Assembly: GCA_017849435.1 (NCBI GenBank) | Contig: JAFIGY010000022.1 | Coordinates: 62,001 to 126,000 of the forward strand | Length of the DNA stretch: 64,000 bases | From: Chitinophaga niabensis | GTDB taxonomy: Bacteria > Bacteroidota > Bacteroidia > Chitinophagales > Chitinophagaceae | Reading direction: 5' to 3' | In this document: piece after piece, positions 50,551-60,378 of the stretch | How positions within the stretch are numbered: the first letter of the stretch is position 1 | Layout: each line of letters starts with the position of its first letter | The notes under the pieces: generated by a model | The model's input: only the letters and a program-made list of their open reading frames with translations | The model's database searches: none | Told to the model about the DNA's origin: nothing | Program-made: the position numbers and the translations under genes

Positions 50551-51656
50551 ACGCGCGTTAATTTAACAGGCGCTGTATGGTTGGCGTTCCATTGGCAAAC
50601 ATATACGTTCTTGTCCTCATCGATGCAAACATCGTGGCCATGATGGAATATCTGACCAGGTGCCTGTAATGTAGGCTGTAATACTCCATTTTTATAAACA
50701 GGAGCGGTGCCACCGGGATTGGATACCACTTTGTTCTCCGCATCAAGGATAGTAACAAAACCGGAAGAGCCGGTCATTTTTCCTTCAGCATTTTTAGACC
50801 AGCAAACACCGGCATACAGGTTGTTGCCATTAATAACGGCGCGGCAAACATACATACCCGGCAGATCTATCCGCCTGATGAATTTACCATCCATCGTAAA
50901 AACTTTATAACAGTTTTCGTTGCGGGAGCAGCAAATAAGAACGGGATTATTTTTGTCGCGATTATCTACGGTAACACCATGTGCGTTTTGCAGGTTGTGA
51001 TCGGGGTTTCCATTGTTATGGCCGCCAAAATGCCTGATGTATTTCCCGTGGCTGTCGTATTGAAGGATGTAATCAGATCCGTATCCATCTGCCACGTAAA
51101 TGTCGCCATTGGGCGCCACCGCAGTTTCTGTAGGCATAAACGCCTCTTTGTCTGTATACACGCCTATGGTACGCGGGTGCCCGATGGCAAAGATAAGGCT
51201 GCCGTCTGTTTTGGTTTTTACAACCTGACCGGCCTGCGGTTTCCAGCTGCCAGACCGGTCCTGGTACCAGCCGCAGTCTGCGAGCAGTAAAAAATCTTCC
51301 GCTCCTTCCTTACTAATCGTAAGGCCATGCCCCCCGGGGAATGCAGTACCCCAATAGTCTAACAGTTTACCTGATTTGTCGAATATCAGGATGTTGTTGT
51401 TGGTATGATCGCCCAGCATGATCAGGCGGCCTTTACTATCCTGTACCATTTCATGGCAGTTCGATAATGGATGGCTGGTTACGCCGATCTTAGCCCATCC
51501 TTTATCTACTTTGTATTTAAAATCACCATGACCAATAACAGCAGGGCTATCCGGTTGTTTGTCTTTATGGAGTATGGAGAAGCCTAATGCGGGAGTAGCT
51601 GCTACTAAAGCGGAAGCCATAGTGGAATTGCGGATGAAGTTTCTTCTTGATGTCAT
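50547..51656 (-). CDS. Tat-exported NHL/6-bladed beta-propeller protein
   Basis: 369-residue exported protein. The N-terminus TSRRNFIRNSTMASALVAATPALGFSI is a twin-arginine signal. The rest is an NHL-type propeller: LSNCHEMVQDSKGRLIMLGDHTNNNILIFDKSGKLLDYWG, PTETAVAPNGDIYVADGYGSDYILQYDSHGKYIRHFGG and similar blades, plus FHHGHDVCIDEDKNVYVCQWN at the end. Several conserved His/Asp residues suggest a metal or substrate site, as in peptidylglycine-lyase-like propellers, but activity is unproven. Overlaps the cytochrome-LRR gene by 4 nt. Confidence 0.87.
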   Translation of the reverse strand: MTSRRNFIRNSTMASALVAATPALGFSILHKDKQPDSPAVIGHGDFKYKVDKGWAKIGVTSHPLSNCHEMVQDSKGRLIMLGDHTNNNILIFDKSGKLLDYWGTAFPGGHGLTISKEGAEDFLLLADCGWYQDRSGSWKPQAGQVVKTKTDGSLIFAIGHPRTIGVYTDKEAFMPTETAVAPNGDIYVADGYGSDYILQYDSHGKYIRHFGGHNNGNPDHNLQNAHGVTVDNRDKNNPVLICCSRNENCYKVFTMDGKFIRRIDLPGMYVCRAVINGNNLYAGVCWSKNAEGKMTGSSGFVTILDAENKVVSNPGGTAPVYKNGVLQPTLQAPGQIFHHGHDVCIDEDKNVYVCQWNANHTAPVKLTRV

Positions 51657-51673
51657 GTAGTTATTTGATTTGA

Positions 51674-53188
51674 TCAGGTTAATATATCTCTTACTGTTTT
51701 TCCTTCCACATCGGTTAATCTGAAACGCCTTCCCTGGAATTTGTAAGTAAGTCGTTCATGATCTATACCCATGAGATGCAACAGTGTTGCCTGGAAGTCA
51801 TGTACATGAACAGGGTTTTTTGTGATGTTATAGCTGAAATCATCTGTTTCGCCGAAAGATATACCGGGCTTAACACCTGCGCCGGCCATCCACATGGTGA
51901 AACAGCGGGGGTGATGGTCGCGGCCGTAATCAGTGGGTGTGAGTTTACCCTGTGAATAAACGGTGCGGCCAAATTCGCCGCCCCAGATCACAAGTGTATC
52001 CTCGAGCAGGCCTCTGCGCTTAAGATCAGTGATCAGTGCGCCGGTAGCCTGATCGATGGAACGGCATTGCCGTGGCATGTTGCCGGGAAGATTGCCATGA
52101 TGATCCCAGCCCTGATGATACAATTGAACGAATTTCACATCTTTCTCGAGCAGTTTGCGTGCCAGCAGGCAATTAGCGGCATATGTGCCGGAATCCCGGG
52201 AACCAGGGCCATACAAATCAAATATCTCATCCAGTTCATCTTTTACATCCATCACTTCCGGAACGGATGTTTGCATGCGAAAGGCCATTTCGTACTGAGC
52301 AATGCGGGCCTCTATTTCCGGGTCGCCATACGTATTATGCTGGAGCTGGTTTAGTTTGGACAGGTATTCAAGCATTTCCTTCCGGTCCGCGCCATCATAT
52401 CCTTCCGGATTATTGAGAAACAGCACCGGATCTACGCCAGATCTGAACTGAACGCCCTGGTATTCTGAAGGTAAAAAACCGTTCCCCCATAACCTGGCAT
52501 ACAATGGCTGGTCTTTGGGTGCATCTTTGGAAACCAGTACGATGAATGTAGGCAGGTTTTCATTGTCGGATCCCAGTCCATAACTTAACCAGGAGCCAAT
52601 AGAGGGACGGCCTGGCAACTGGTTCCCGGTTTGTAAGAAGGTAATGGCGGGGTCGTGGTTGATGGCTTCGGAATGAATCGATTTTATGATGCAAAGATCA
52701 TCTGCCACCTTTGCTGTGTAAGGAAGCAGTTCACTGATCCAGGCGCCGCTTTCGCCATGCTGATTAAATTTGAAAGCGGAAGGTACAACAGGCAGCAGCG
52801 CCTGACCGGAGCTCATGCCGGTAAGTCGTTGCCCGTTTCTGATGGAATCAGGCAGGTTCTGCCCCCACAATTTATCGAGGGCAGGTTTGTAGTCAAAAGT
52901 TTCAAACTGCGATGGGCCACCGGCCATGAAGAGGTATACAACCCGTTTTGCTTTAGGAGCAAAGTGTGGAATGGCTTTCAGGATTTCCTGTTCCGTATCG
53001 CCGGCAGCATTTCCGGCAGCCAGCCTGGATGCATTGCTGAACAACTTGTTGCCCAACAATGTGCCCAGCGCCAGCGCACCAATGCCCATGGATGTTTTGG
53101 TCAGGAAGTCGCGGCGGCCTAATTGCCGATGTAGTTTATCGAAGTCAGGCGTGTGTATCCTGAATTTTTCTTCATGATGATCGCACAT
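51674..53188 (-). CDS. DUF1501 protein (Tat-exported, sulfatase-like fold)
   Basis: 504-residue exported protein. The Tat signal [28 protein letters not shown] begins at about residue 24, later than usual. The body matches DUF1501 ([58 protein letters not shown] ... [41 protein letters not shown]), a family related to alkaline phosphatase/sulfatase folds and common in planctomycetes. No function is established. It starts 4 nt after the DUF1553 gene ends; the usual DUF1553-DUF1501 pair. Confidence 0.92.
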   Translation of the reverse strand: MCDHHEEKFRIHTPDFDKLHRQLGRRDFLTKTSMGIGALALGTLLGNKLFSNASRLAAGNAAGDTEQEILKAIPHFAPKAKRVVYLFMAGGPSQFETFDYKPALDKLWGQNLPDSIRNGQRLTGMSSGQALLPVVPSAFKFNQHGESGAWISELLPYTAKVADDLCIIKSIHSEAINHDPAITFLQTGNQLPGRPSIGSWLSYGLGSDNENLPTFIVLVSKDAPKDQPLYARLWGNGFLPSEYQGVQFRSGVDPVLFLNNPEGYDGADRKEMLEYLSKLNQLQHNTYGDPEIEARIAQYEMAFRMQTSVPEVMDVKDELDEIFDLYGPGSRDSGTYAANCLLARKLLEKDVKFVQLYHQGWDHHGNLPGNMPRQCRSIDQATGALITDLKRRGLLEDTLVIWGGEFGRTVYSQGKLTPTDYGRDHHPRCFTMWMAGAGVKPGISFGETDDFSYNITKNPVHVHDFQATLLHLMGIDHERLTYKFQGRRFRLTDVEGKTVRDILT

Positions 53189-53192
53189 TTGC

Positions 53193-56100
53193 TTATCTTT
53201 TTATGAGTGACGCATCTGAGTTAAGAATGGTGCTGGCAACTACGGCGTTCGCTGCAATTGCTGCGCTGTCTATCGCCCCGGTGAATTTATATTGTCCGGC
53301 ATACAGCCAGCCTTTTTGTTTTAACGGATGCCGGCTGAATTTGCTGTACTCAGCCTGCTGAAGTTTTAAGAGTAATTCAACCTCCTGAACTTGTGGTGAA
53401 CGGCCGGTCAGTTTTCTGAATGTGGCAGTGATTGCTTTTTTGTTGTCAGGTTCTTTTGTCATTTGTTCACCCAATACTTTTGCCGCTTCCAGGTAGGTGG
53501 GGTCGTTCAACGTAACCAGCGCCTGTAAAGGCGTATTTGTTTTTTGCCGTCTGACAATACAGTAACTGCGTGATGGCGCATCGAAAGTGGCTAATGTGGG
53601 GTTGGGCACAGACCTTTTTACAAATACATATAAACTGCGTTTGTAAACAATGCTTCCGGTATCCGCACGGTATGTTTTACTGTTGATTTCCCATAATCCG
53701 CCTGGCTGGTAGGGTTTGATGCTTCTGCCGCCAACTTCCGGATTTAATAATCCGCTTGCCAGCAATGCATTATCCCGTACCATTTCGGCAGGCATGCGGA
53801 AGGCAGGGCCATGAGAAAGCAAACGATTCTCCGGATCTTTTTCCCCGGCATCCGGCATAGCGCGGGAATCCTGCCGGTAGGTTGCAGACATCACTATCAG
53901 CTTGTTGATCGCCTTCACATTCCATCCGGAGTCTGTAAAAGTAACCGCGAGCCAGTCCAGTAAAGCAGGGTGGCTGGGCATTTGGCCCTGGTTGCCAAAA
54001 TCTTCGGCTGTTTTTACAAGGCCTGTTCCGAAGAAATTCTGCCAGAAGCGGTTTACAGCAACTCTGGCGGTTAGGGGATTATCCGGATGGGTAACCCATT
54101 GGGCCAGGCCGGCCCTGTTCTTGGGAAGATCTTTCGGATAAGCCAGTATTCCCTCTGGTGTATTCGGAAATACCTCTTCTCCCGGCATATCATAATTGCC
54201 GCGTTGTAACAGGTAGGTCTTTTTGGGGACCGGCATTTCCTGTATCACCATTAGCTCTTTTACCCGGGCAACGGTGTCTGCAAGTTTACTGCGCAGCCGC
54301 ATTAATTCAGCTCTTTCTTTTTGTAATGCCGGGTCAACCGCGGATAAATAATATTGTTTCAGCGCATGCAGGTCTGACGTGGCTGTAATGGCTGCCCAGG
54401 AGGTTTTCTTTGCAAGAATGCTTACTTCTAAAGGCGTAAGGCTGCGATTGTAAACAGCTATATCATCCACCAGTGCATGGGTGATACCAAAACCACGATC
54501 CCAGCCGCCGATCTGCAAACCTGTTTCATTGGGATCGATCTCATTATTTACCACCGCTCTGAAAAGGATGTCCTTTCTAAGCTGATCCATCACGGTTGTC
54601 ATCTTCATAAGCGTGCCATCGAGATAGAGGTTCAAGCCGGCTGCTTTGGAGGAGCCATCATAGGTTACCGTTAATTGTATCCATTTGTCCCGCGGAACAG
54701 TGTCTGTGCTCAACCGGGTGATCGCATCAGAAGGCGCGGTATGCGCCATCATTACCTCCAGTTTATTATCCTTGAGATACAAGTGGTACCCCCTGAAATT
54801 GTATAAACGTTCTCTGTCTCCTTTATGAAATATAACGCCCTGCTTTAAAGCACCGGGTATTTTTATCCATAGCCCTATGCTGAAGGGCTGTGATTTTCGG
54901 AATACGCCGGCTGGTTTGAGATCCAGCCAGTTGTCGCCGTTTAACTGTAGGGCCTTGCCTGTGCCATGCGCAGCAAAGTCACTGCCCTTGCCCGGATCAT
55001 TCTTCATGCCTCTCATCACGCCTGTGTGTTGTTTGTTCACAGTGTTTTTAAAATCGCCATGGTCGAAATTGAAGTATGCCTGCAGGTTGTCTGCCGGGAT
55101 TTGGAAAGCTACTTGTTTTTGATATGCTTTACCACTGATCCATTGCTCAAAGCCGGAAGCTCTGTTTTCCAGCAATAACAGGTTCTTTTCCGCCCGCCCA
55201 ATACTGTCTGTGATTGCCTGAATGGCGTCCTCTTCCTGTTTTGCAGGCAGTAGCAATGTTGGTGTTGGTAAAGCCCCGTCAAATGATATCTGCCCCGCTT
55301 CCTGCACATTATTGAAGAAGCTGAACAGTTCGTAATAGTTCTTTTGGGTGATGGGGTCGTATTTATGATCATGGCATTTGGCGCATCTTACAGACAAGCC
55401 CAGTACCGCATCGCCAAAGGTATTCGTTCTGTCTGCCACGTATTCCGACTGGAATTCTTCTTCCACAATTCCACCTTCCATATTCTGCTGATGATTGCGG
55501 TTAAATGCAGTTGCAATGATCATTTCCCTGGTAGGGTTGGGCAACAGATCACCTGCCAGCTGCCATTGGAGGAACTTGTTGTAAGGGAAATCACTGTTAA
55601 ATGCTTTGATCACCCAGTCGCGGTACGGCGACATGTCTCTTTCCGCATCAATTGAATAACCGTGTGTATCTGCAAATCTCGCGGCATCCAGCCAGTCAAC
55701 CGCCATTTTCTCCCCGAAATGCGGTGATTGTAATAAGCGGTCTACCTGTTTCTCATAGGCTGCAGGAGAAGGGTCGTTTATAAATTCATCGATCTCTTTT
55801 AAAGTAGGGGGTAAGCCGGTAAGGTCCAAAGAAACTCTCCGGAGCAGCAATTCCTTATCGGCTTCCTGTGCAGGGGATAATTTTTCTTTCTTTAGTTTGG
55901 CCTGAACGAAATTATCTATCGGGTTAACGATCTTCCATGCCTTATCAACAGGCTTTGGGACCCTGGGTTTTACTGGTTTTACAAAGGCCCAGTGTGGCTT
56001 GTATTCAGCCCCGTCTTCCACCCATTTTATGAGGATGGCCTTTTCCGCGGCAGTCAGTACCAGGTGAGAAGCCGGCGTTGGCATTAAATACCCGGGATCG

Positions 56101-56432
56101 GAAGAAATGATCCGGTGGAACAGCTCGCTTTTATTCAAATTGCCGGGAGTTATAGCCACTTTCCCTTTATTTTCCGGTAGCTCGGCATAGGCGGCAGCTG
56201 CAATATCCAGCCGAAGTCCTGCTTTTTGTTTGGCCTTATCCGGCCCGTGGCAGGCAAAACATTTGTCGGAAAGTATCGGCTTTACATCATTATTATAATC
56301 CAGTGGCCCATCGAGCGCGGTATAGGCTGCCTTTACATCAGCGGGCATGTGAGGAGTGGTGGAAGAAAAAACAAACACACTCAGGCTGATAACAAATGCA
56401 AGTAGTAGCAATATTATAATAACTCGCCGCAT
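53193..56432 (-). CDS. Planctomycete-type PSCyt1-DUF1549-LamG-DUF1553 protein
   Basis: 1079-residue exported protein, first gene of the cluster. After a signal/anchor helix ([19 protein letters not shown]) come a cytochrome C domain ([25 protein letters not shown], CxxCH), DUF1549/PSCyt2 ([61 protein letters not shown]) with a second CxxCH ([13 protein letters not shown]), a LamG/concanavalin-like module at about 470-690 ([25 protein letters not shown]), and DUF1553/PSD1 ([30 protein letters not shown] ... [23 protein letters not shown]). Suggested roles for such proteins include polysaccharide degradation; unproven. Confidence 0.93.
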   Translation of the reverse strand: MRRVIIILLLLAFVISLSVFVFSSTTPHMPADVKAAYTALDGPLDYNNDVKPILSDKCFACHGPDKAKQKAGLRLDIAAAAYAELPENKGKVAITPGNLNKSELFHRIISSDPGYLMPTPASHLVLTAAEKAILIKWVEDGAEYKPHWAFVKPVKPRVPKPVDKAWKIVNPIDNFVQAKLKKEKLSPAQEADKELLLRRVSLDLTGLPPTLKEIDEFINDPSPAAYEKQVDRLLQSPHFGEKMAVDWLDAARFADTHGYSIDAERDMSPYRDWVIKAFNSDFPYNKFLQWQLAGDLLPNPTREMIIATAFNRNHQQNMEGGIVEEEFQSEYVADRTNTFGDAVLGLSVRCAKCHDHKYDPITQKNYYELFSFFNNVQEAGQISFDGALPTPTLLLPAKQEEDAIQAITDSIGRAEKNLLLLENRASGFEQWISGKAYQKQVAFQIPADNLQAYFNFDHGDFKNTVNKQHTGVMRGMKNDPGKGSDFAAHGTGKALQLNGDNWLDLKPAGVFRKSQPFSIGLWIKIPGALKQGVIFHKGDRERLYNFRGYHLYLKDNKLEVMMAHTAPSDAITRLSTDTVPRDKWIQLTVTYDGSSKAAGLNLYLDGTLMKMTTVMDQLRKDILFRAVVNNEIDPNETGLQIGGWDRGFGITHALVDDIAVYNRSLTPLEVSILAKKTSWAAITATSDLHALKQYYLSAVDPALQKERAELMRLRSKLADTVARVKELMVIQEMPVPKKTYLLQRGNYDMPGEEVFPNTPEGILAYPKDLPKNRAGLAQWVTHPDNPLTARVAVNRFWQNFFGTGLVKTAEDFGNQGQMPSHPALLDWLAVTFTDSGWNVKAINKLIVMSATYRQDSRAMPDAGEKDPENRLLSHGPAFRMPAEMVRDNALLASGLLNPEVGGRSIKPYQPGGLWEINSKTYRADTGSIVYKRSLYVFVKRSVPNPTLATFDAPSRSYCIVRRQKTNTPLQALVTLNDPTYLEAAKVLGEQMTKEPDNKKAITATFRKLTGRSPQVQEVELLLKLQQAEYSKFSRHPLKQKGWLYAGQYKFTGAIDSAAIAANAVVASTILNSDASLIKR

Positions 56433-56681
56433 CGGTGGATAATTTATATAGTACGTGGTGTGAATAAAAGCGACTGATGGCTCCTCAATAAAAATAAATG
56501 TAAGAACGCCATGATGTATACAAAATACACAAACGCCGTATATATTTCCATAAATCTGACAGATTGCAAATAAGAATTTTCGCTGTCTTTACTTTTCTGG
56601 ATGCGGGTGACAAACAGGGCAAAAAAAGCATTGGAGTTGGTCAATTTTGGAGTAGGAGAGACAGGGTGTTTTGCAGATATT
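56433..56681. other. Upstream region of the planctomycete-type cluster, no supported gene
   Basis: An 84-codon minus-strand frame (56698-56444) is open here but has no family pattern; its tail from an inner ATG is a short hydrophobic peptide. No exact TAnnTTTG element was found on the minus strand, so the promoter of the cluster is not located. Confidence 0.4.
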
Positions 56682-56711
56682 AAAATGGCTGCCTGCAAGG
56701 ACAGCCATTTT
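56682..56711 (-). terminator. Terminator of the collagen-like gene
   Basis: AAAATGGCTG (56682-56691) pairs with CAGCCATTTT (56702-56711), and the inner CCT/AGG can pair with a one-base bulge. It begins 23 nt after the stop codon at 56734 on the minus strand. T-runs flank both sides, so it may be bidirectional. Confidence 0.7.
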
Positions 56712-56733
56712 TCAAAATAATAAAAGCACCTGA

Positions 56734-57696
56734 CTATTCAGGAATATGATAATATCTGCATACAGCAGCATAATCGCTATAATCAGGATGAGGTGCCTGC
56801 CTGCCGCCGGAGACACCGCCAGGTATAATCACGTAACGGTATTGCAGCATTGTACTCAAAGCAACACTGTTACTGTTATCATGTGTAAAACGCGTAATAA
56901 GTATTTTATATAACAGGGGAGTAAATGAAATAGTACTGGCTTTGCCACCAGCATAGCTGGTATAAGGCAAAACGAACCCTCCTCCACCATACGTAAAATA
57001 CACAATCACCGTTCCTGAGTTGAGAATAGCGGTGGAAAGGCTGGGCGCTGATATGTAGCCCGCCTTCACTGAGGAATTATCTATCGTTGTGTCATTGAAG
57101 TTAGTAGCATATTTCCAGGTGGAATAGATCACATTGGCTGTACCTGCCGGACCTTGCGGGCCCTGTGGGCCTTCGGGGCCTTGCAATGATAAGGCGGCAC
57201 TCCACGCTCCGGCTGTTTTGGTACCATACAGGTTATAGGTAGATTTATCCAGATAATAATCTCCGTCGTTTCCTATTGACGTTGCAGGAGCGCCGGTACC
57301 ACTGAGTATCTTACTGCCGGCAGTTCCCGTTGCTCCGGTAGCACCAGTGGCCCCTGTTGCTCCTGTCGCACCAGTAGCTCCCGTAGCGCCAGTGGCTCCT
57401 GTCGCACCATTAGCCCCCGTTGCGCCCATCAGGCTAATAGGTGTTCCCCAACCATTGGTTGTCTTCGGGCCATAAAATTTAGAACTGGAAAGATCCAGAT
57501 AAAAATCACCAATATTGCCAATACTGGCCGCAGCGGCACCATTTCCGCTGTAAATCTTGCTGCCGGCAGGGCCAGGAACTCCCTCCGCACCCTTTTCCCC
57601 TTGTGGACCAGCTGGTCCCTGATCTCCCTTTTTACAGCCTGCTGATGCCAGGAACAGAAAGAAAAAAAACATTGTTACATGTGATAACTGCTTCAT
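56734..57696 (-). CDS. Collagen-like triple-helix-repeat lipoprotein
   Basis: 320-residue surface lipoprotein. The signal MKQLSHVTMFFFFLFLASAGC has lipobox SAGC (Cys21). Three collagen Gly-X-Y tracts alternate with two copies of a roughly 45-residue module (SKIYSGNGAAAASIGNIGDFYLDLSSSKFYGPKT and SKILSGTGAPATSIGNDGDYYLDKSTYNLYGTKT): GDQGPAGPQGEKGAEGVPGPAG (residues 24-45), a long run of GAT triplets (91-126) and GPEGPQGPQGPAG (about 175-187). A C-terminal beta-rich domain of about 130 residues may trimerise. The GAT run is encoded by an imperfect 9-nt tandem repeat. Likely an extracellular structural or adhesive protein. Confidence 0.88.
   Translation of the reverse strand: MKQLSHVTMFFFFLFLASAGCKKGDQGPAGPQGEKGAEGVPGPAGSKIYSGNGAAAASIGNIGDFYLDLSSSKFYGPKTTNGWGTPISLMGATGANGATGATGATGATGATGATGATGATGATGTAGSKILSGTGAPATSIGNDGDYYLDKSTYNLYGTKTAGAWSAALSLQGPEGPQGPQGPAGTANVIYSTWKYATNFNDTTIDNSSVKAGYISAPSLSTAILNSGTVIVYFTYGGGGFVLPYTSYAGGKASTISFTPLLYKILITRFTHDNSNSVALSTMLQYRYVIIPGGVSGGRQAPHPDYSDYAAVCRYYHIPE
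57302..57430 (-). repeat. Imperfect tandem repeat coding Gly-Ala-Thr triplets
   Basis: About a dozen 9-nt units (one Gly-Ala-Thr or near variant each) lie in the collagen-like gene. Third codon positions vary from unit to unit, so the run is diverged rather than recent. Change in unit number would keep the reading frame. Confidence 0.7.
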
Positions 57697-58186
57697 GCTA
57701 AGTTTGTTTTATTATTGACTGAAGTTGATTTGTATCCGTCTGTTTGGAGTAATAATACTCCTGCATTTAGCAATAGGAACTAACTGGTAGCTTACACGCT
57801 ATCGTTTGCTAAAAGAAATACGCCATGGCATTGGGTAACGGATACGCTAAACATATCCGGTTAGCGAAAGCAGACCAGCATTCCGCAATTACTGAGGCTC
57901 CATAACCATAATTAGTAAAACTCTCACCGACAGATATTACAGGGCAATCAAAAGTACATATTAAAGCTACTGTCGATGCTTCCGGATTATCATTACCATC
58001 TTATACATTTGCTTTTTTCTGGGGCTACGCAGGGTTGTCTGCCGCAACCAGATATAGGTTTGTTTCTTGTCTTGCTTTTATTTTCCGACGATACTGATCA
58101 TAGGAATGTAAGGATTTCGATTTCTCACTACCAGTGTTTTTATTTTTAGGAAGATTAAAAATAGTAAAAAAAATATAGCCTCCTGC
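57697..58186. other. 490-bp structured intergenic region
   Basis: No supported gene. Hairpins are possible: GGAGT-N6-ACTCC (57746-57761), TTTAGCAA with TTGCTAAA (57766-57773, 57806-57813), and CGCTAA-N10-TTAGCG (57845-57866). The last two share TTAGC/GCTAA sequence. It is upstream of the collagen-like gene (minus), so it may be its leader or an unrecognised RNA. Confidence 0.3.
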
Positions 58187-58438
58187 ATGCTAAACAATTA
58201 TTCGCTTAACTGGCAGTTTCTTACTGATAACTGGCAGGAATTATTAATAACCCGGTCAACAATTCATCCCTTTATTTTTCAGTCAGAAGGAAGATCCTTC
58301 ATTCTGCAGTCTTTTAATGAGTGGCTGCAGGAAGCAGTACAGGGCAAAAGAGCAGCGCTGTTCATCATTACACTTTCCATTGTTCCGATATTATTTTTAT
58401 CGGCATTCATTATTTTCTGCCGGACATTGTATGCATAG
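58187..58438 (+). CDS. Possible small membrane protein
   Basis: 83-codon frame not recognised. Residues about 57-80 form one clear hydrophobic helix (ALFIITLSIVPILFLSAFIIF) after a polar, aromatic N-terminal part. No -7 element or family pattern supports it, and the region is intergenic, so it could be a chance frame. If real, it would be a C-terminally anchored membrane protein of unknown role, upstream of a DUF6377 regulator in the same direction. Confidence 0.3.
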   Translation: MLNNYSLNWQFLTDNWQELLITRSTIHPFIFQSEGRSFILQSFNEWLQEAVQGKRAALFIITLSIVPILFLSAFIIFCRTLYA

Positions 58439-58593
58439 CATAAGTAATTATCACTTATACAACGACAAATAGAAGAATTACTACAGTTTTACAAGGAAAT
58501 AGCAAAGTTTGTATTAAAGTTTTGCCGGCAACTTGGAAAATCTGGACAAGTTGCCATCTTGGATTAGCGCTGGCGTCTTAATACTGGTATCCA

Positions 58594-58624
58594 TGTGGCG
58601 ATGTAAGCTACTACACTATCTTTG
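58594..58624 (+). promoter_or_regulatory. Promoter of the DUF6377 regulator gene
   Basis: TATCTTTG (58617-58624) is a consensus -7 element; TGTG (58594-58597) 19 bp upstream is a weak -33. The leader would be about 48 nt. Confidence 0.55.
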
Positions 58625-58676
58625 TTCGGCAATGAATGATAGAATTGATACGAAAAAATTTTACTTTTAAGCTTCT

Positions 58677-60239
58677 ATGAGATATTGCCTAATCTTGATT
58701 TTGCTAACAGTGGGCACGCGGGTTTCCGCGCAATCTTCACGCGATCTTCATACTACATTACAACGTGCTATCGCGGCGAGGCCAGCTTACGTGGCAGCCA
58801 GGCAAGATGAATTGAGCAGCTTGTTGCGTAGCAAGGATACCTTGCAGGGGCGGATGCAATTTTATACGCTGAATGAAAAACTTGCACGTGCCTACGTAAA
58901 GTTTAAGGTTGACTCCGCTGCCTGGTACCTGGAACAAAACCTGGCCATTACGCACGATATTCATCGCAATGACCTTACCGCTCATACGGGGATTATACTG
59001 GTTGATTGCTACTCGCTGCTCGGTAAGTTCCGCGAGGCACAACAACTGCTGGATAGCATTCGGCCTAAAGAGCTTGCAGCCCCTGAGCAGGCAAGATATT
59101 ACCAGGCTTACCGGAATTACCTGAATTATTATACGATTAACGACGATGTTTCTTATGCTGGCGATTTAGCCCGATATCGCGACATCGCGCTTTCGCTTCA
59201 GGACACTACTTCGGTGGCTTATCAGACCGGCAGTGCCGAAAAATTGCTTGATCAGGGAGATGCGGAAACCGCAAAACGGCGGTTGTTGCTTTTACTGGAA
59301 AAGCTTCCTCCCGGGAACGAAAGCTATGCGCTGACCACCTATCTCCTGGGCAACACGTATACCCGGCTTCATGACCAGGGAAATGCCAAAAAATATTTTA
59401 CGCTGTCTGCTATTGCGGATCTGAAGAACGCCACGAAAGACAATGCCAGCCTGCAAAAGCTTGCAACGATTTATTATAGCGAAGGCAATCTCGAAATGGC
59501 TAACGAGTTAACTAAATGCGCGCTGGAAGATGCCGTTTTCAGCAGCGTACGATTTCGCATGTTTCAAGTGGCAAAGTTTAGTGAAGAAATCACGACTGCA
59601 TATCAGCTAAAGCAGCATCGACATAAATGGCAACTACAGCTGTTGGTAGCCTTGATCGCTGTTCTGGCTATATTAGTGGGATTTGTGGCGATCGTTATCT
59701 GGCGACAAAAAAGCAAGGTAGAGCAAGCCGGCATAGCGTTAGCTTTACTCAACAAAAAACTAGCGGAATCTAATCGTATCAAGGAAGCCTATATCAGCAA
59801 TTTTTTCGAGTGGTGTTCGGGTTATATCGACAAGATTTCACAATACCGTAAAAAGCTCTTCAAGAAAGCAATCAGCAAACAAGGCGATGAGTTAATCTCG
59901 GTGCTGAAATCCGACGAGTTGGAGAAACAGGAGCTGGCAGAACTTTACCGCACCTTCGATACCGTCTTTTTAAGCATCTATCCAGACTTTGTCTCAGCGT
60001 TCAATGCTTTGGTAGCGCCGGGAGAACTACCGTCTCCTAAACCGGGAGAGATACTTTCTCCAATGATGCGCGTCTTTGCTCTGGTCAGGCTGGGCATTAC
60101 TGATAGTGCAAAGATTGCCGCTTTTCTGCGCTATTCGCCGAGCACCGTTTACAACTACCGAACGAAGGGCCGAAACATGGCCGCTGGCAAACGGGAAGAC
60201 CTCGAGGCAGCCATCATGCGAATCGGTGAACCGGCCTGA
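58677..60239 (+). CDS. DUF6377-family membrane transcriptional regulator
   Basis: 520-residue protein. A signal peptide (residues 1-18, cut after VSA) precedes a TPR-like alpha-helical sensor (about 20-310; AWYLEQNLAITHDIHRNDLTAHTGIILVDCYSLLGKFREAQQLLD ...). A transmembrane helix lies at about 320-345 (LQLLVALIAVLAILVGFVAIVIW). The cytoplasmic part has a coiled coil, SNRIKEAYISNFFEWCSGYIDKISQYRKKL and a C-terminal helix-turn-helix (LGITDSAKIAAFLRYSPSTVYNYRTKGRNMA). Such one-component regulators usually control neighbouring Bacteroidota uptake or degradation genes; here the candidate target is the tricorn-like protease operon 139 bp downstream. Confidence 0.88.
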   Translation: MRYCLILILLTVGTRVSAQSSRDLHTTLQRAIAARPAYVAARQDELSSLLRSKDTLQGRMQFYTLNEKLARAYVKFKVDSAAWYLEQNLAITHDIHRNDLTAHTGIILVDCYSLLGKFREAQQLLDSIRPKELAAPEQARYYQAYRNYLNYYTINDDVSYAGDLARYRDIALSLQDTTSVAYQTGSAEKLLDQGDAETAKRRLLLLLEKLPPGNESYALTTYLLGNTYTRLHDQGNAKKYFTLSAIADLKNATKDNASLQKLATIYYSEGNLEMANELTKCALEDAVFSSVRFRMFQVAKFSEEITTAYQLKQHRHKWQLQLLVALIAVLAILVGFVAIVIWRQKSKVEQAGIALALLNKKLAESNRIKEAYISNFFEWCSGYIDKISQYRKKLFKKAISKQGDELISVLKSDELEKQELAELYRTFDTVFLSIYPDFVSAFNALVAPGELPSPKPGEILSPMMRVFALVRLGITDSAKIAAFLRYSPSTVYNYRTKGRNMAAGKREDLEAAIMRIGEPA

Positions 60240-60341
60240 TGAATTGAAATGTCATCTACTTTTTCCTTATACTTCTGTTAGTATAATTATTTGTTTCTCA
60301 ACAATTTAATTATTTTCTCAGTCTACTTTCATTTGCGTGGA

Positions 60342-60374
60342 CAGGTTAACCACTACCATCATGCTTTACTTTTG
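60342..60374 (+). promoter_or_regulatory. Promoter of the tricorn-like gene, very close to its ATG
   Basis: TTTG (60342-60345) and TACTTTTG (60367-60374) are 21 bp apart and match the Bacteroidota consensus. The -7 box ends only 4 nt before the ATG at 60379, so transcription would begin at or near the start codon. Confidence 0.55.
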
Positions 60375-60378
60375 ATCC

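Noticed and set aside
56444-56698. 84-codon minus-strand frame before the DUF1553 gene
   Set aside because: No promoter, no family pattern, overlaps a terminator hairpin; probably chance, although its hydrophobic tail is noted.
57302-57430. Tandem 9-nt repeats considered as CRISPR-like or a satellite
   Set aside because: Units are imperfect, have no spacers and encode Gly-Ala-Thr in frame within a lipoprotein gene.
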